Shown here: in pieces, positions 17,111 to 26,418 of the stretch
How the letters are laid out: each line of letters begins with the position of its first letter
Numbering within the stretch: the stretch's first letter is position 1
Assembly: GCF_003113265.1 (NCBI RefSeq)
Contig: NZ_PUIV01000001.1
Span: 62,001-126,000 of the forward strand
DNA length: 64,000 bases
Direction of reading: 5' to 3'
DNA from: Methylosinus sporium
Lineage (GTDB): Bacteria; Pseudomonadota; Alphaproteobacteria; Rhizobiales; Beijerinckiaceae
The notes under the pieces: model-generated
Seen by the model: only the letters and a program-made list of their open reading frames with translations
The model's database searches: none
What the model was told of the DNA's origin: nothing
Made by a program: the position numbers and the translations under genes

Positions 17111-17153
17111 CTCGAGTCTTTCCGTGCTTCAATGAAACATGGAAAGACTCGAG
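17111..17153. terminator. Perfect 13-base-arm hairpin, probable bidirectional terminator / repeat arm
   Basis: CTCGAGTCTTTCC (17111-17123) and GGAAAGACTCGAG (17141-17153) are exact complements around a 17-base loop. The site lies between convergent genes (TylF-like and a glycosyltransferase). There is no clear T-run, so it may be the second hairpin of the mosaic element and act as a terminator only incidentally. A separate perfect 18-base palindrome, centred on CTCGAG, lies at 17222-17239. The remaining gap up to 17334 shows no gene. Confidence 0.5.
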
Positions 17154-17334
17154 CTTCACGCCTTGCTCCGAGGCTGGTCTGGCTCGATGAATCGGGCCGA
17201 TCGGCTCGAAGAAGGCGCTCGGCTCGGCTCGAGCCGAGCGTGACTTCCCGACGCGGCTCGAAGCGCGAGTCCGAGACGTCCTCCTCGCCTGCATCGAGGG
17301 GAGCGCGGCCGTCGTTTCCCCGACGAAGCGTAGA

Positions 17335-18471
17335 TCATCCTTCCGATAGGACCTCCTGATAAACCGCCAAGGTCCGGGCGATCACGATACGTTCGTCGAA
17401 CTCCGCCAGCGCCTTCGCTCGCGCCGCCGCCCCCAGACGATGCGCGAGCGCTGGATCGTCTTGCAAGCGCGCGATCGCGCGCGCCAACGCCGCGGCGTCG
17501 CGCGGCGGCACCAGCAGGCCGTCCTTCTCATGCGTCACGACCTCCCGACAGCCCGGCATGTCGGTCGTGATCAGCGGCCGCGCGCAAGCGGCGGCCTCGA
17601 TCAGGCTTTTCGGCAGCCCTTCTCCGTAATAGCTCGGCAACACCACAATGTCGGCGCCTCTGTAGAGCGTCGGCATGTCGTTCACATGCCCGAGCCACTG
17701 CACGAGCCCATCCATCTGCCATCCGAGTATCGTTTCTTCCGGAACCGCCGCGGGATTGCCTTTGTCTGGAGCGCCCGCGAGCAGGAATTGCAGAGGCCTG
17801 TGCTCTCGCCTCAATAAACGCGCCGCCTCCACGAACTCTGCGATCCCCTTGTCCCATAATAATCGGGCCGCGAGCACGACGCGCATCGGACCGAGATCGC
17901 GATGCGAAGCGCCCTCGCTCGCCGAGAACTGCGCGCAATCGACTCCGGGTCCGCGTATCAGTCGAATCTTCTGCGCCGAGACGATGCGCGCGCGCTCGAA
18001 AAAGGAAACATCATCGCAGTTCAGCAAGATCAGCCGGCTACGACGGCCGCCCATCGACGCGCGAAGCAATGAGCAGAGCACGGGCCTCAGCAATCGCGCT
18101 TTCAAGGCGTCGCTGACGAAGACATAGCCCCTGCCCTCGATTCCATTGACGCTTCCGGTTCCGAGCATTCGCCCGACGAGCGCGCCGTAGATGGCGCATT
18201 TCACCGTAAATCCATGCACGACATCGGGCCGTTCTCGGCGCATCAATCGCCATAGCCAACCGATCAGCGCCAATTCACGCAGCGGATTGAGGCTGGCGCG
18301 ATCCATCGGGGCCGGAACCAGTCGGAAGCCGAGCTGCCGCAGCTTTTCCGCATAAGGACCGGGGGGAGAAACCAGAACCACTTCATGGCCTTCGTCGCGC
18401 AACTTCGCTGCGAGAGAGCGGCGAAAATTGAAAAGATACCAATCGGTATTCGCGAAAAAGAGGAGCTTCAA
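17335..18471 (-). CDS. Glycosyltransferase family 4 (GT-B) for polysaccharide repeat assembly
   Basis: A GT-B glycosyltransferase that should add one sugar to the lipid-linked repeat. The N-terminal domain opens KLLFFANTDWYLFNFRRSLA, and GHEVVLVSPPGPYAEKLRQLGF follows. The C-terminal donor domain has RVVLAARLLWDKGIAEFVEAA, the ADIVVLPSYYGEGLPKSLIEAAACARPLI stretch with the E(x7)E signature, and a final cap. The start is the TTG at 18471, with AGGA seven bases before it and no overlap with the preceding gene; a longer frame from 18579 lacks support. About 378 residues. Last gene of the minus-strand run. Confidence 0.85.
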   Translation of the reverse strand: MKLLFFANTDWYLFNFRRSLAAKLRDEGHEVVLVSPPGPYAEKLRQLGFRLVPAPMDRASLNPLRELALIGWLWRLMRRERPDVVHGFTVKCAIYGALVGRMLGTGSVNGIEGRGYVFVSDALKARLLRPVLCSLLRASMGGRRSRLILLNCDDVSFFERARIVSAQKIRLIRGPGVDCAQFSASEGASHRDLGPMRVVLAARLLWDKGIAEFVEAARLLRREHRPLQFLLAGAPDKGNPAAVPEETILGWQMDGLVQWLGHVNDMPTLYRGADIVVLPSYYGEGLPKSLIEAAACARPLITTDMPGCREVVTHEKDGLLVPPRDAAALARAIARLQDDPALAHRLGAAARAKALAEFDERIVIARTLAVYQEVLSEG

Positions 18472-18517
18472 TGGAATATCCTGTCTGACATGGAAACGCG
18501 CCGAGCGAAGGTCGGCT

Positions 18518-19657
18518 TCAAAACGAGTCTTCCAGGGGATAAAATCGGTAAGGCAACCATGTGATGGAGAGCTTCGCAAAGTTCAGCCAAACGAATTCGA
18601 CTATTCCATAATAGAGCAGCACGCTCGACACCAATATCAGCGAGGTTTCTTTGTCCGCGGATCCGAAACGTTCCGACGAACGGCGGATCGGCTCTTTCTG
18701 GACGCCGCGCGCTCCACGATTCACGACGACATCCGGCCATCGCGCGAATACGACCAATTGAAGCGGCAACAAATAGAGCGCGATGCGATCGACCGCCGTG
18801 CTCGACGGAGACGCCAAGACGACAAAGGGCATGACGAGCGACAATAGCGCGAAATAGGTCCACAGACGCGCTTGCGCATGGCCGAAATCAAATCTCTTCC
18901 GCCAGATCAGAAACAAGGCGGCGGGCAGCGCATTCATCAGAAGGCGGATCATCGCCCCTTCGGATTGGTATTGCGCCTCGATGTAGTTCTTATAAAAATA
19001 GTCGACGTCCTTCGCCAGGAACTGCAGGTAGAGCGCCACGCCGACGACTGCGACCCAAGCGATGGTCAAGTACCGGTTGCGTGCGCCGGCGAGGGCGGCG
19101 ATCGGCAGGACGACAATCGCCGATTTGTGAAATGTGGCCGCCAACGCCAGCCATCCGACGAATTCGATCGTGGACCCGCGGCTCAGCGCGATGAGGCCCA
19201 ACATTTCCAGCCCCAGCGCGACGCCTTGACGGCTGTAGCCCATCGCCACCACGATCGCCAGATAGGGAATTGCAACCGACAGCGCGAGCCAAGGCCTCGG
19301 TTGCGTCCGGCAGAACGCGATCAGGCCGAAAGCGAAAACCCCTCCGCAGATCAGATTGACGCCATAAATATACCATCCCATTTCCACGCTGAGCCAATTG
19401 AGCGCGCCATAACCGGGATCGGACTTCGTCAGAATGTCGCCCAGCGACAGACCGCCGATCGCCTCCATCTGAGCGAGATAGTTCAACCAATCGGCGCCGA
19501 CCCGATAGCGGTATCCGATGACGATCGTCAGCGCCAGCCACACCGAGCCCCATGTGAAGCTCGGCGCCATCTCCCTCATCGCGGCGCCGCGTCCAGATCG
19601 TCCCGCGAATAGCGCCGCTCCCGCCGGCAACAGATACATCGTCCAATACAGCCACAT
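18518..19657 (-). CDS. EpsG-family membrane protein, probable polysaccharide polymerase
   Basis: A 379-residue polytopic membrane protein with about ten hydrophobic segments. Family-like stretches are YRYRVGADWLNYLAQME near residue 50, DPGYGALNWLSVEMGW, and GYSRQGVALGLEMLGLIAL followed by FHKSAIVVLPI, the EpsG-type polymerase core. EpsG proteins are thought to polymerise repeat units in Gram-positive and Gram-negative exopolysaccharide clusters. It sits one base downstream of a glycosyltransferase stop and 46 bases before the next one. A Wzy/WaaL-like gene is also present at 32497-33906, so which enzyme polymerises and which ligates is open. Confidence 0.78.
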   Translation of the reverse strand: MWLYWTMYLLPAGAALFAGRSGRGAAMREMAPSFTWGSVWLALTIVIGYRYRVGADWLNYLAQMEAIGGLSLGDILTKSDPGYGALNWLSVEMGWYIYGVNLICGGVFAFGLIAFCRTQPRPWLALSVAIPYLAIVVAMGYSRQGVALGLEMLGLIALSRGSTIEFVGWLALAATFHKSAIVVLPIAALAGARNRYLTIAWVAVVGVALYLQFLAKDVDYFYKNYIEAQYQSEGAMIRLLMNALPAALFLIWRKRFDFGHAQARLWTYFALLSLVMPFVVLASPSSTAVDRIALYLLPLQLVVFARWPDVVVNRGARGVQKEPIRRSSERFGSADKETSLILVSSVLLYYGIVEFVWLNFAKLSITWLPYRFYPLEDSF

Positions 19658-19658
19658 C

Positions 19659-20771
19659 TCAGTGAGTTTTCGAAAATGTGTCGTGATCGACGCGTCGTCC
19701 CGCCGCTTCCATCAGCAAGGACGCAAATCTCGGTCCGGTGACTTGAACACAATATTCACGTTCGACCTTCCGCCTCCCCGCCTGCCCCATGCGCCGGCGC
19801 AGATCGGCGTCGAACAGCAGCGCGCGGAGAGAGGATTCCCACTGCTCCATGGTTTCCGCCAAGAACCCATTCACGCCATGCTCGACGAGCTGTCGATTGA
19901 CGCCGACCGGCGATGCGACAACCGGTAGACCGCAGGCCATATATTGGACGAGCTTGTATCCGCACTTCCCGCGCTCGAATGGCTTGTCGACGAGCGGCAT
20001 GATTCCAATGTCGAATCGAGCGACCGACGCGACTTCGGTCTCTTCGGTCCACGGAACGGATTCCATGGATAATCCGTGCGCCGCCGCATCGATCCCGACC
20101 GCGGCGAAGCGGGCGATCCCGCTCGCCGACATTCGAGCGAATAAATCTCGATACGGCAGCAACAAGGGCGCGGTGGCGCGTTGGCCGATCCAGCCGATGA
20201 GAGGCGGCTCCGCGCGATCGCATCTTCGTGCGAGCGCTTCCTCGCCATAGCGTTGCAGATCGATCACGGTGGGAAGAATTTCGAGACGCCGCGCTCCCGA
20301 TCTACGTGCGAAATCGCCCAAATATCGATTACCTGCCAGAACCAGCTCGGCGCCTCGCATCAGGGCCGGAATCTTCCCGCCGAGCACGGCTCTCACGAAA
20401 CGCCGCTCATGCGTATCGTAATAATGAAAAATCGCGTCGTCGTAATCGAGCACATAGGGAACGTCCCTCGGGAAGAGATTGGCTTCGATCCAGAACGGCA
20501 ACCAGGGCAAAGCTTCTTTCTCGATCCAAATCAGCTCGAAATCCTTCGCCTCGCCGAGGGCGCGAAGACGCGCCGGATAGGCGGTCGCTATCTCGGACAA
20601 TCGCTTCTGACCACGCTGCAATCTGCTGACATAGTCGTCCGAGAACAGCGCCGAGACTGTCGCATCGATCCCGGCGTCCTTCAGCCAGGGCAGATACAAA
20701 TGGCTTCGCACTCGACTGCTCGCTCCGAGACGGTCATAGCGCGTGAGCATCAAGAGCTTCATTCGCTTCAT
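19659..20771 (-). CDS. Glycosyltransferase (GT-B, family 1/4-like)
   Basis: A 370-residue GT-B glycosyltransferase. N-terminal part KLLMLTRYDRLGASSRVRSHLYLP and FELIWIEKEALPWLPFW; donor-binding part RFDIGIMPLVDKPFERGKCGYKLVQYMACGLPVVASPVG, where the FE-x-GK-C-x-KLVQY element replaces the more common family 4 signature. I chose the ATG at 20771 because it leads straight into the first beta-strand; an alternative ATG is at 20762. The AGGAGG seen upstream (about 20797) is too distant for this start, so the true start could be a rare codon nearer to it. Acts in the cytoplasm on the lipid-linked repeat. Confidence 0.82.
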   Translation of the reverse strand: MKRMKLLMLTRYDRLGASSRVRSHLYLPWLKDAGIDATVSALFSDDYVSRLQRGQKRLSEIATAYPARLRALGEAKDFELIWIEKEALPWLPFWIEANLFPRDVPYVLDYDDAIFHYYDTHERRFVRAVLGGKIPALMRGAELVLAGNRYLGDFARRSGARRLEILPTVIDLQRYGEEALARRCDRAEPPLIGWIGQRATAPLLLPYRDLFARMSASGIARFAAVGIDAAAHGLSMESVPWTEETEVASVARFDIGIMPLVDKPFERGKCGYKLVQYMACGLPVVASPVGVNRQLVEHGVNGFLAETMEQWESSLRALLFDADLRRRMGQAGRRKVEREYCVQVTGPRFASLLMEAAGRRVDHDTFSKTH

Positions 20772-20818
20772 CGACTGTCCAATGTCTCGTCCGCCCTCCT
20801 CATCGTCGGAAGAGTCGC

Positions 20819-22027
20819 TTACGAAGAGGCGGAAAGCTTCGAATAAATTTCGTGATAGGCGGCGACGCCCGCGTCGAGCGAGAACAAGTCGCGAGCGGTT
20901 TCGACGCAACGGCTTTGGATGTCGACTCGGTCGAGGAGCGCCAGCAGACGGTCGACAGCGCGGGCATGATCCGCCGGCGAAAAATCCGTCAAGGCGACTC
21001 CGACCTCGCGGCCCTCGAGAATCTCGGCCATGTCGCCGACGCCGACATTGCCGACGCAGGGAATTCCGCAGCCGAGATATTCCGCGAGCTTGGTCGGCGC
21101 GCTGGCGATTTTGGAATAGGAGCGCTTGATGATCGCTCCGCCCGCATCCATCCGCCCGATCAGCGTCGGCATGTCTCGCGGATCCGCAGCGACGAGCTCG
21201 ACCGTTGCGGGATCGAGACCGGCCCGCGCCACGGCGGCCTCGATCGCCCGACGTTCCGACTGGCTGACGATGAGAAGCCGCGCATCGGGACGGCGAGCGC
21301 GCAGCGCGCTATAGAAAGCGAGAAACTCGTCGAACAAATACCAAGTGCCGATCGATCCCGCGTAACCGAGCACGAAAGGACCCTCGGGACGACGGCTCCG
21401 CGGCCGAAAGCGATCGAGGTCCGCGCATGTCGGGATCACGCTCAAGGGCGGCATCCGATCGATCAAATAAGAGAAGGTCTCGAGCTCGCGCGCCGAAGCG
21501 CGCGTCAATGTGACGACATGGTCTGCGGCTTCGAGGAAATTCCGCTCGAGCGATTTCGCAGTTTTGTAGAGAACCCCGTCGGCGGGCCACAGACCGCCGT
21601 CGATGCGCTCATCGGCCCAAAACCCGCGCATATCGAACAAGAGCTTCACGCCCGTCGCTTTTTTCACCGCCAGGGCGATCAGCGCGGGCACATAGCTGCG
21701 CACATGCACGAAGCCTATTCGACGCCGTGCGACGAGAAGCAGCGCGATCGATATTCCCACGCAAATATCGAAGGCCGTCGCAGGCGCCGAAGGCCGTTTG
21801 TGATAGGCGAGTGGAGTCCAGGAGACGCCGGCGCGCCGCAGACGCTCGCGCATGGCGGCCATGCGCTCGCCGTCCTCCCGATCTCGCCGCTTCTCGAAAG
21901 AAATGAGAAAAATCGGCCAATCCGTCGCCAGGCGCTCCAGATAGGCGAGCACCTGACTCTGGCCGAGCGGCTCCAGCACGCCATCGTAAGTGATGTAGAG
22001 AACGCCCGGCCTCCGCGCAGGGATCAT
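20819..22027 (-). CDS. Glycosyltransferase family 4 (GT-B)
   Basis: A 402-residue GT-B enzyme. It opens VLYITYDGVLEPLGQSQVLAYLERLA, a pattern shared by many polysaccharide-cluster glycosyltransferases. The C-terminal half has VLGYAGSIGTWYLFDEFLAFYSAL, ARLLIVSQSERRAIEAAV and IASAPTKLAEYLGCGIPCVGN with the E of the nucleotide-sugar site. Its ATG overlaps the asnB stop by four bases (22024-22027), so it is coupled to asnB. Together they sit in the middle of the minus-strand polysaccharide operon. Donor and acceptor sugars cannot be read from sequence. Confidence 0.88.
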   Translation of the reverse strand: MIPARRPGVLYITYDGVLEPLGQSQVLAYLERLATDWPIFLISFEKRRDREDGERMAAMRERLRRAGVSWTPLAYHKRPSAPATAFDICVGISIALLLVARRRIGFVHVRSYVPALIALAVKKATGVKLLFDMRGFWADERIDGGLWPADGVLYKTAKSLERNFLEAADHVVTLTRASARELETFSYLIDRMPPLSVIPTCADLDRFRPRSRRPEGPFVLGYAGSIGTWYLFDEFLAFYSALRARRPDARLLIVSQSERRAIEAAVARAGLDPATVELVAADPRDMPTLIGRMDAGGAIIKRSYSKIASAPTKLAEYLGCGIPCVGNVGVGDMAEILEGREVGVALTDFSPADHARAVDRLLALLDRVDIQSRCVETARDLFSLDAGVAAYHEIYSKLSASS

Positions 22028-24015
22028 CGTTCCAGCTCGCTTTGCATCGCTTCACCGCGCATGGCTTTTTCCGCCTCCAGCCATGCCTGAAACATCAGCG
22101 CGTTCCAAAGGCGCTCGGTCCAGTTGCGCTCGCCGGAGAGGTGCTCTCGCCACAGCGTTCGCACACGCGCCGGATCGAGATAGCCGTCGTCGCGAAGCCT
22201 GTCTTCGGCGAGCAAGGTCTCCGCCCAGTCCCGCAAAGGGCCTCGCAGCCACTGTCCGACAGGCGCGCCGAAGCCGGCTTTGGGGCGCTCGACGAGACGT
22301 TCCGGCACGTATTTGTGAAGGACCTGACGCAGCGCCCATTTGCTTCTGCCGCCCTTGATCTTCATCGACAGGGGCAATCGCCAGGCGACTTCCGCGACGC
22401 GGTGATCGAGGAACGGCATCCGCGTTTCGAGCGCCACCGCCATGGACGCGCGGTCGACCTTCGTCAAAATATCGTCGGGCAGATAGGTGAGCGTATCGAG
22501 CAGCATCATCCGAAGCTCCGGCTGCGCGAGCTGCGCCTCGCTCCCTTCGTGGTCGAGGCGCGTCGGCAAGAGCGACGTCGCGACGACGGGCGCGTCTCCG
22601 ACATTCCATTGCGTCACCAGACTATGAAAGAGCTCGTCGACAGAAGCGACATTTTTCAGGCGGCTCGCGAGCTTGTACGCCTTGTCGCCGAGCAGATCGA
22701 CTCGCGTTCGCAGCGGAGTCGATCGACCGAGGGCGTTCCATCGCTCGAACGGAATTCGGCCGATGCCGATCCCCACTGCACGCCGCAAGCCGGCGGGAGC
22801 CAGTCCCGCCCATCGCCAAAACGCGGGCCCCACCAAATAGCGATCATATCCGCCGAACAATTCGTCGCCGGCGTCGCCGGAAAGCGCCACGGTGACGGAT
22901 TGTCGCGCGAGCGCGCAAATGATCCGGGTCGGAATTTGCGAACTATCGCCGAACGGCTCGTCATAGGTCGTCGGAAGCTCTGGGATGACGGCCTGGATGT
23001 CGTGCGGCGCAACCCGGATCTCGTGGTGGTCGGTGCCGAGATGACGGGCCACTGCGGCCGCGTGCGAAGATTCGTCGAAGGCCGCCTCGTCGAAGCCGAC
23101 AGTGAAGCTTTTCACCGGGCGCCGCGACTCTTGCTGCATCAGCGCGACAATCGTCGAGGAATCGATGCCGCCGGACAAAAAAGCGCCGAGCGGCACATCG
23201 GCGACGAGCTGGAGGTGAACGGCCTCGCGAAGCGTTTGCTCGAGCCTCTCCAGCCCCTCTCGCTCGTCTTCGATCGGATCGGCGACGCCGCTCAGCGCCG
23301 CCTGCTCGACGCTCCAATAAGACTCGACGACGAGCTGCTCGCGCGAAAGCCCTCTCCCTTCGAGCGTCAAAATCTGTCCCGGCCCGAGCTTGAAGATATC
23401 CTCATAGATCGAATAAGGAGCCGGCACATAGCAAAAGCGCATGAACAACTCGACCGCGCCGCGATCGATCGCACTGTCGAAGCCGGGATAGGCGCGCAAA
23501 GCCTTGAGCTCGGAACCGAAAACGAACGCGCGGCGTTCTCCTCGCCCCGCCCAGCCGTAATAGAGCGGCTTTTCTCCAAACCGATCACGCGCCAGAGTCA
23601 GGCGCCGCTCGGCCTCGTCCCACAGGCCGAGCGCGAACATGCCGACGCATTTCTCGAGCATTCCCCTCACGCCCCAGGCGGCAAATCCCGCGAGCAGCGT
23701 CTCCGTGTCCGAGGTTCCGCGCCAAGCGATCCTCTCCGTTTTTTCGAGCTCCGCGCGAAGCGCCGCGTGATTGTAGATTTCGCCGTTGAAGGTGAGGACG
23801 TAGCGTCCACATGCCGAATGCATCGGCTGCGCGCCGCGCTCAGAAAGCTCGACGATCGCCAGCCGCCTATGTCCGAGCGCGATACCGGCCTCCGAGTCTA
23901 TCCAGACGCCCGCGCCGTCGGGACCGCGGTGGCCCAGGGCGCGCGTCATGCGCTCGATGCAATTCGCACCCGCGTCGAACGCGCCAGCTTTGAATAAGCC
24001 CGTTATCCCACACAT
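22024..24015 (-). CDS. asnB: Glutamine-dependent asparagine synthetase-type amidotransferase in a polysaccharide operon
   Basis: Class II glutamine amidotransferase fused to an ATP-pyrophosphatase synthetase domain, 663 residues. The N-terminal nucleophile is Cys2 (MCGITGLF) with the GPDGAG and FNGEIYNH motifs. The synthetase domain has the PP-loop LSGGIDSSTIVALM and SGDAGDELFGGYDRY. It could simply make asparagine, but paralogs inside polysaccharide loci are usually thought to amidate a sugar acid or to supply amide groups to the polymer. The next gene's start overlaps its stop. A 117-base gap separates it from the preceding glycosyltransferase. Confidence 0.9.
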   Translation of the reverse strand: MCGITGLFKAGAFDAGANCIERMTRALGHRGPDGAGVWIDSEAGIALGHRRLAIVELSERGAQPMHSACGRYVLTFNGEIYNHAALRAELEKTERIAWRGTSDTETLLAGFAAWGVRGMLEKCVGMFALGLWDEAERRLTLARDRFGEKPLYYGWAGRGERRAFVFGSELKALRAYPGFDSAIDRGAVELFMRFCYVPAPYSIYEDIFKLGPGQILTLEGRGLSREQLVVESYWSVEQAALSGVADPIEDEREGLERLEQTLREAVHLQLVADVPLGAFLSGGIDSSTIVALMQQESRRPVKSFTVGFDEAAFDESSHAAAVARHLGTDHHEIRVAPHDIQAVIPELPTTYDEPFGDSSQIPTRIICALARQSVTVALSGDAGDELFGGYDRYLVGPAFWRWAGLAPAGLRRAVGIGIGRIPFERWNALGRSTPLRTRVDLLGDKAYKLASRLKNVASVDELFHSLVTQWNVGDAPVVATSLLPTRLDHEGSEAQLAQPELRMMLLDTLTYLPDDILTKVDRASMAVALETRMPFLDHRVAEVAWRLPLSMKIKGGRSKWALRQVLHKYVPERLVERPKAGFGAPVGQWLRGPLRDWAETLLAEDRLRDDGYLDPARVRTLWREHLSGERNWTERLWNALMFQAWLEAEKAMRGEAMQSELER

Positions 24016-24132
24016 ATATTTCCTACTTCGAGACTCGGAACGTGATCCGATCCGATCGGATCTCGTTCTAGATTTCTCTATTTGGGAGCGAATTCCGATC
24101 GATCGAACAATTCCATTCGATCGGTAAGCGCT

Positions 24133-25230
24133 CTAGTTGGAACACGCGGGGAAAAGCAAATGTAGATATTGATCTGTCGCATGTTCGGGCGAGAACTCGG
24201 CCGCGCGTCGCCGCAACGCCTCGCGATCGTGCTTCGCTTCGAGAGCTTCGGCCATGGCTTCAGCGAGCGCATCGGCGTCCCCGACCGGCACGAGCCGACC
24301 GTAACGCCCGTTTTCGAGAATTTCGGCGGGCCCGCTCGGGCAATTGGTGGAGACGACCGGCAAGCCGCAGCCCAGCGCTTCGACGACGACATTGCCGAAC
24401 CCCTCATAATCCGACGACAGCACGAATAGATCGGCGGAATGATAAAAGGGAGTCGGATTCGACGTCGCTCCAGGCATGACGACCTTGTCGGAAACTCCTT
24501 CGGCCCGCGCGAGTTCGGCCGTCGCTTCGAAAAGATCTCCAGCGCCCAAAATCATCAATTTCGCATCGAAGACATCGAGCAGTCGGCGAAAAGCTCGAAT
24601 GAGCAGCGCGTGGTTCTTTTGCCTCTTCAATGTTCCCACGGTGATGATTCTACGACCCTTCCGATCGCCCCATAATTTTTCCACCCGCTCCTCGGGTTCG
24701 TTCCGGACTTGCGCGAGAGGAACCGGATTATAGACGACATCGAAACTCTCGCATTTGAGGAAACCCAATGCGCTGCTGTCTCGCGCCACGCCATGCGACA
24801 CAGCGATACGCGCGTTCGCATGGGGGTAGAACATCGCGATGCTGGCGCGCAGCCCCATCCGGTGAAGCAGCCCATGGTTCGAATACTGCGCCGACAGCGA
24901 GCAATGATCCACGGTGACGATGCGGGTTCGGGAACGGGCGAGAAGCTTGGTGAAAACCGCTGCAGAGGTGAGCGGCCAAATATTGGCTATCAAGACGGTC
25001 GGCGAGCGGCTGCGAAGATAGGCCGAGAGCGGCGCGAGAAGATTGCGGTAATGACGAGCGTTCAAGTCCACGACCTCGACGCCACGCGGCAGTTCTGAGA
25101 TAAGTTCGCCCTGCGCCTGCATGAGAATGAATTCGACACTATGCCCGCGCCTCACCAGTTCTCGAGCCAGATCGACCGACACGCGCTCGGCGCCGCCGAT
25201 GCGCAGGTTGGGGAGAAGGATGGAAATCAC
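24133..25230 (-). CDS. Glycosyltransferase family 4 (GT-B)
   Basis: A GT-B glycosyltransferase of about 365 residues with canonical family 4 motifs: ISILLPNLRIGGAERVSVDLARELVRRGH at the acceptor side, IITVGTLKRQKNHALLIRAF and LFVLSSDYEGFGNVVVEALGCGLPVVSTNC at the donor side, with the E(x7)E arrangement. The GTG at 25230 gives a start right before the first strand, with GAGG about ten bases upstream; TTG 25251 is possible. Closest to GalNAc/GlcNAc-type transferases in motif, but specificity is not provable. It belongs to the minus-strand operon. Confidence 0.86.
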   Translation of the reverse strand: MISILLPNLRIGGAERVSVDLARELVRRGHSVEFILMQAQGELISELPRGVEVVDLNARHYRNLLAPLSAYLRSRSPTVLIANIWPLTSAAVFTKLLARSRTRIVTVDHCSLSAQYSNHGLLHRMGLRASIAMFYPHANARIAVSHGVARDSSALGFLKCESFDVVYNPVPLAQVRNEPEERVEKLWGDRKGRRIITVGTLKRQKNHALLIRAFRRLLDVFDAKLMILGAGDLFEATAELARAEGVSDKVVMPGATSNPTPFYHSADLFVLSSDYEGFGNVVVEALGCGLPVVSTNCPSGPAEILENGRYGRLVPVGDADALAEAMAEALEAKHDREALRRRAAEFSPEHATDQYLHLLFPACSN

Positions 25231-25302
25231 GGTAGGGTGGCCTCGTGGCAATGTTCGGAGCGGCGCAATGCACGGCGTCGGGAGCGGCGTTTCACTGGCG
25301 CA

Positions 25303-26307
25303 CTATCCTTTCCGATCGACGTTCGAAGCGGGCTTGGCGCTGAACGGAAGGAGTTCCGCCAAATGCGCGAGCTCCGCTTTGCAGTCGTTCGTCGTCTTGA
25401 TGATCCGTCCCAATTTTCCAGCGATCCAGCCTTGCACCCCGCCGGTTTGAATCAGATCGATAAGGGCGCCGCCAAAGAGCCAAGGCTCGGGCTTGTCGAG
25501 ACCACGCGGCGCGAGATAGGCCTCTGCTTCTGGTAGCTCCGTGAGCTCACGTTGAAAAAGACGCTGCACATCGGCCGGGGACATCGGGTCGTAGGGATAA
25601 AATCCGGAACCGACCCACCATTCTGCAACGCGGAGCAAGAGGGGCTTGACTCTATAGTATTCTGTGGTCGGATAGGGCAGGTACATCATAAATGGATATG
25701 CATAATACCCTAGACACAGGCGATCTATTTGCGCTTTTGCATTGTTTTCTCCCTCGCCCGGCTCGAATTTCCACTGCAGATTTTTCATGCGGCCAAAATG
25801 AAATATGCCCACATCGCAGAAAAACGCCGCCCATTTAGATGATGTATTATTAAGGTAGGCCACACAACGTCGTGATATATGTAATTGATCGACGGTCTTA
25901 TCATGATTTATCGCCTTGAGAAAACTTACGTATATTTGGATCGCATCTGGCGTCTCGGCAAAATATCCACGTATGTTGCACAAGTCACTATTCGTGACAT
26001 CTCTCACCAACTGCATATCGTCCTGAATAAAAAGAGCAATATCGACATCATTGGTTAGGCCATGCTCATAGGCGCGTTGCATATTGCAATAGAGGCCTCC
26101 GTGAAGCCCGAACACGTTCCCATCATGTAAAATAACTTCGATCGAGTCGCTTTCCGCTTTTTTTTTCAAAATCTCGGCGACGCGGGGGTCCGAGCTGTTG
26201 TCGTCGAAAACGCGGACCCGCGCTCCCGGCGCGTGGCGCGAGATGGATGTCAGGCAGTTATCGAGAAACTGCGGACGATTGTAGGAAAACACATAAATAT
26301 CCAACAT
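25303..26307 (-). CDS. Glycosyltransferase (GT-A-like) with atypically AT-rich sequence
   Basis: A 334-residue protein that begins like a GT-A transferase: LDIYVFSYNRPQFLDNCLTSI, RVRVFDDNSSD, then DIALFIQDDMQLV as the metal-binding DxD-type strand. Later segments (YFAETPDAIQIYVSF, CVAYLNNTSSKWAAFFCDVGIFHF) are not familiar, so its family is uncertain. GGAAAAGG precedes the ATG at 26307. The region 25650-26200 is visibly richer in A+T and uses codons such as ATA and AAT unlike its neighbours, which suggests recent acquisition. It lies in line with the other glycosyltransferases. Confidence 0.75.
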   Translation of the reverse strand: MLDIYVFSYNRPQFLDNCLTSISRHAPGARVRVFDDNSSDPRVAEILKKKAESDSIEVILHDGNVFGLHGGLYCNMQRAYEHGLTNDVDIALFIQDDMQLVRDVTNSDLCNIRGYFAETPDAIQIYVSFLKAINHDKTVDQLHISRRCVAYLNNTSSKWAAFFCDVGIFHFGRMKNLQWKFEPGEGENNAKAQIDRLCLGYYAYPFMMYLPYPTTEYYRVKPLLLRVAEWWVGSGFYPYDPMSPADVQRLFQRELTELPEAEAYLAPRGLDKPEPWLFGGALIDLIQTGGVQGWIAGKLGRIIKTTNDCKAELAHLAELLPFSAKPASNVDRKG

Positions 26308-26418
26308 GGCCTTTTCCATTTTCGATATGCGCGTTCTTCGACTGGATCGCATGTCCGCCGCGAAAACGACCTCCTGGGCTCAGGCCTTCGATGACGAAGA
26401 GGCGCTCGCGTCGACGCC

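Noticed and set aside
22042-23997. 651-codon plus-strand frame opposite asnB
   Set aside because: Antisense shadow; asnB carries all catalytic motifs in the other strand.
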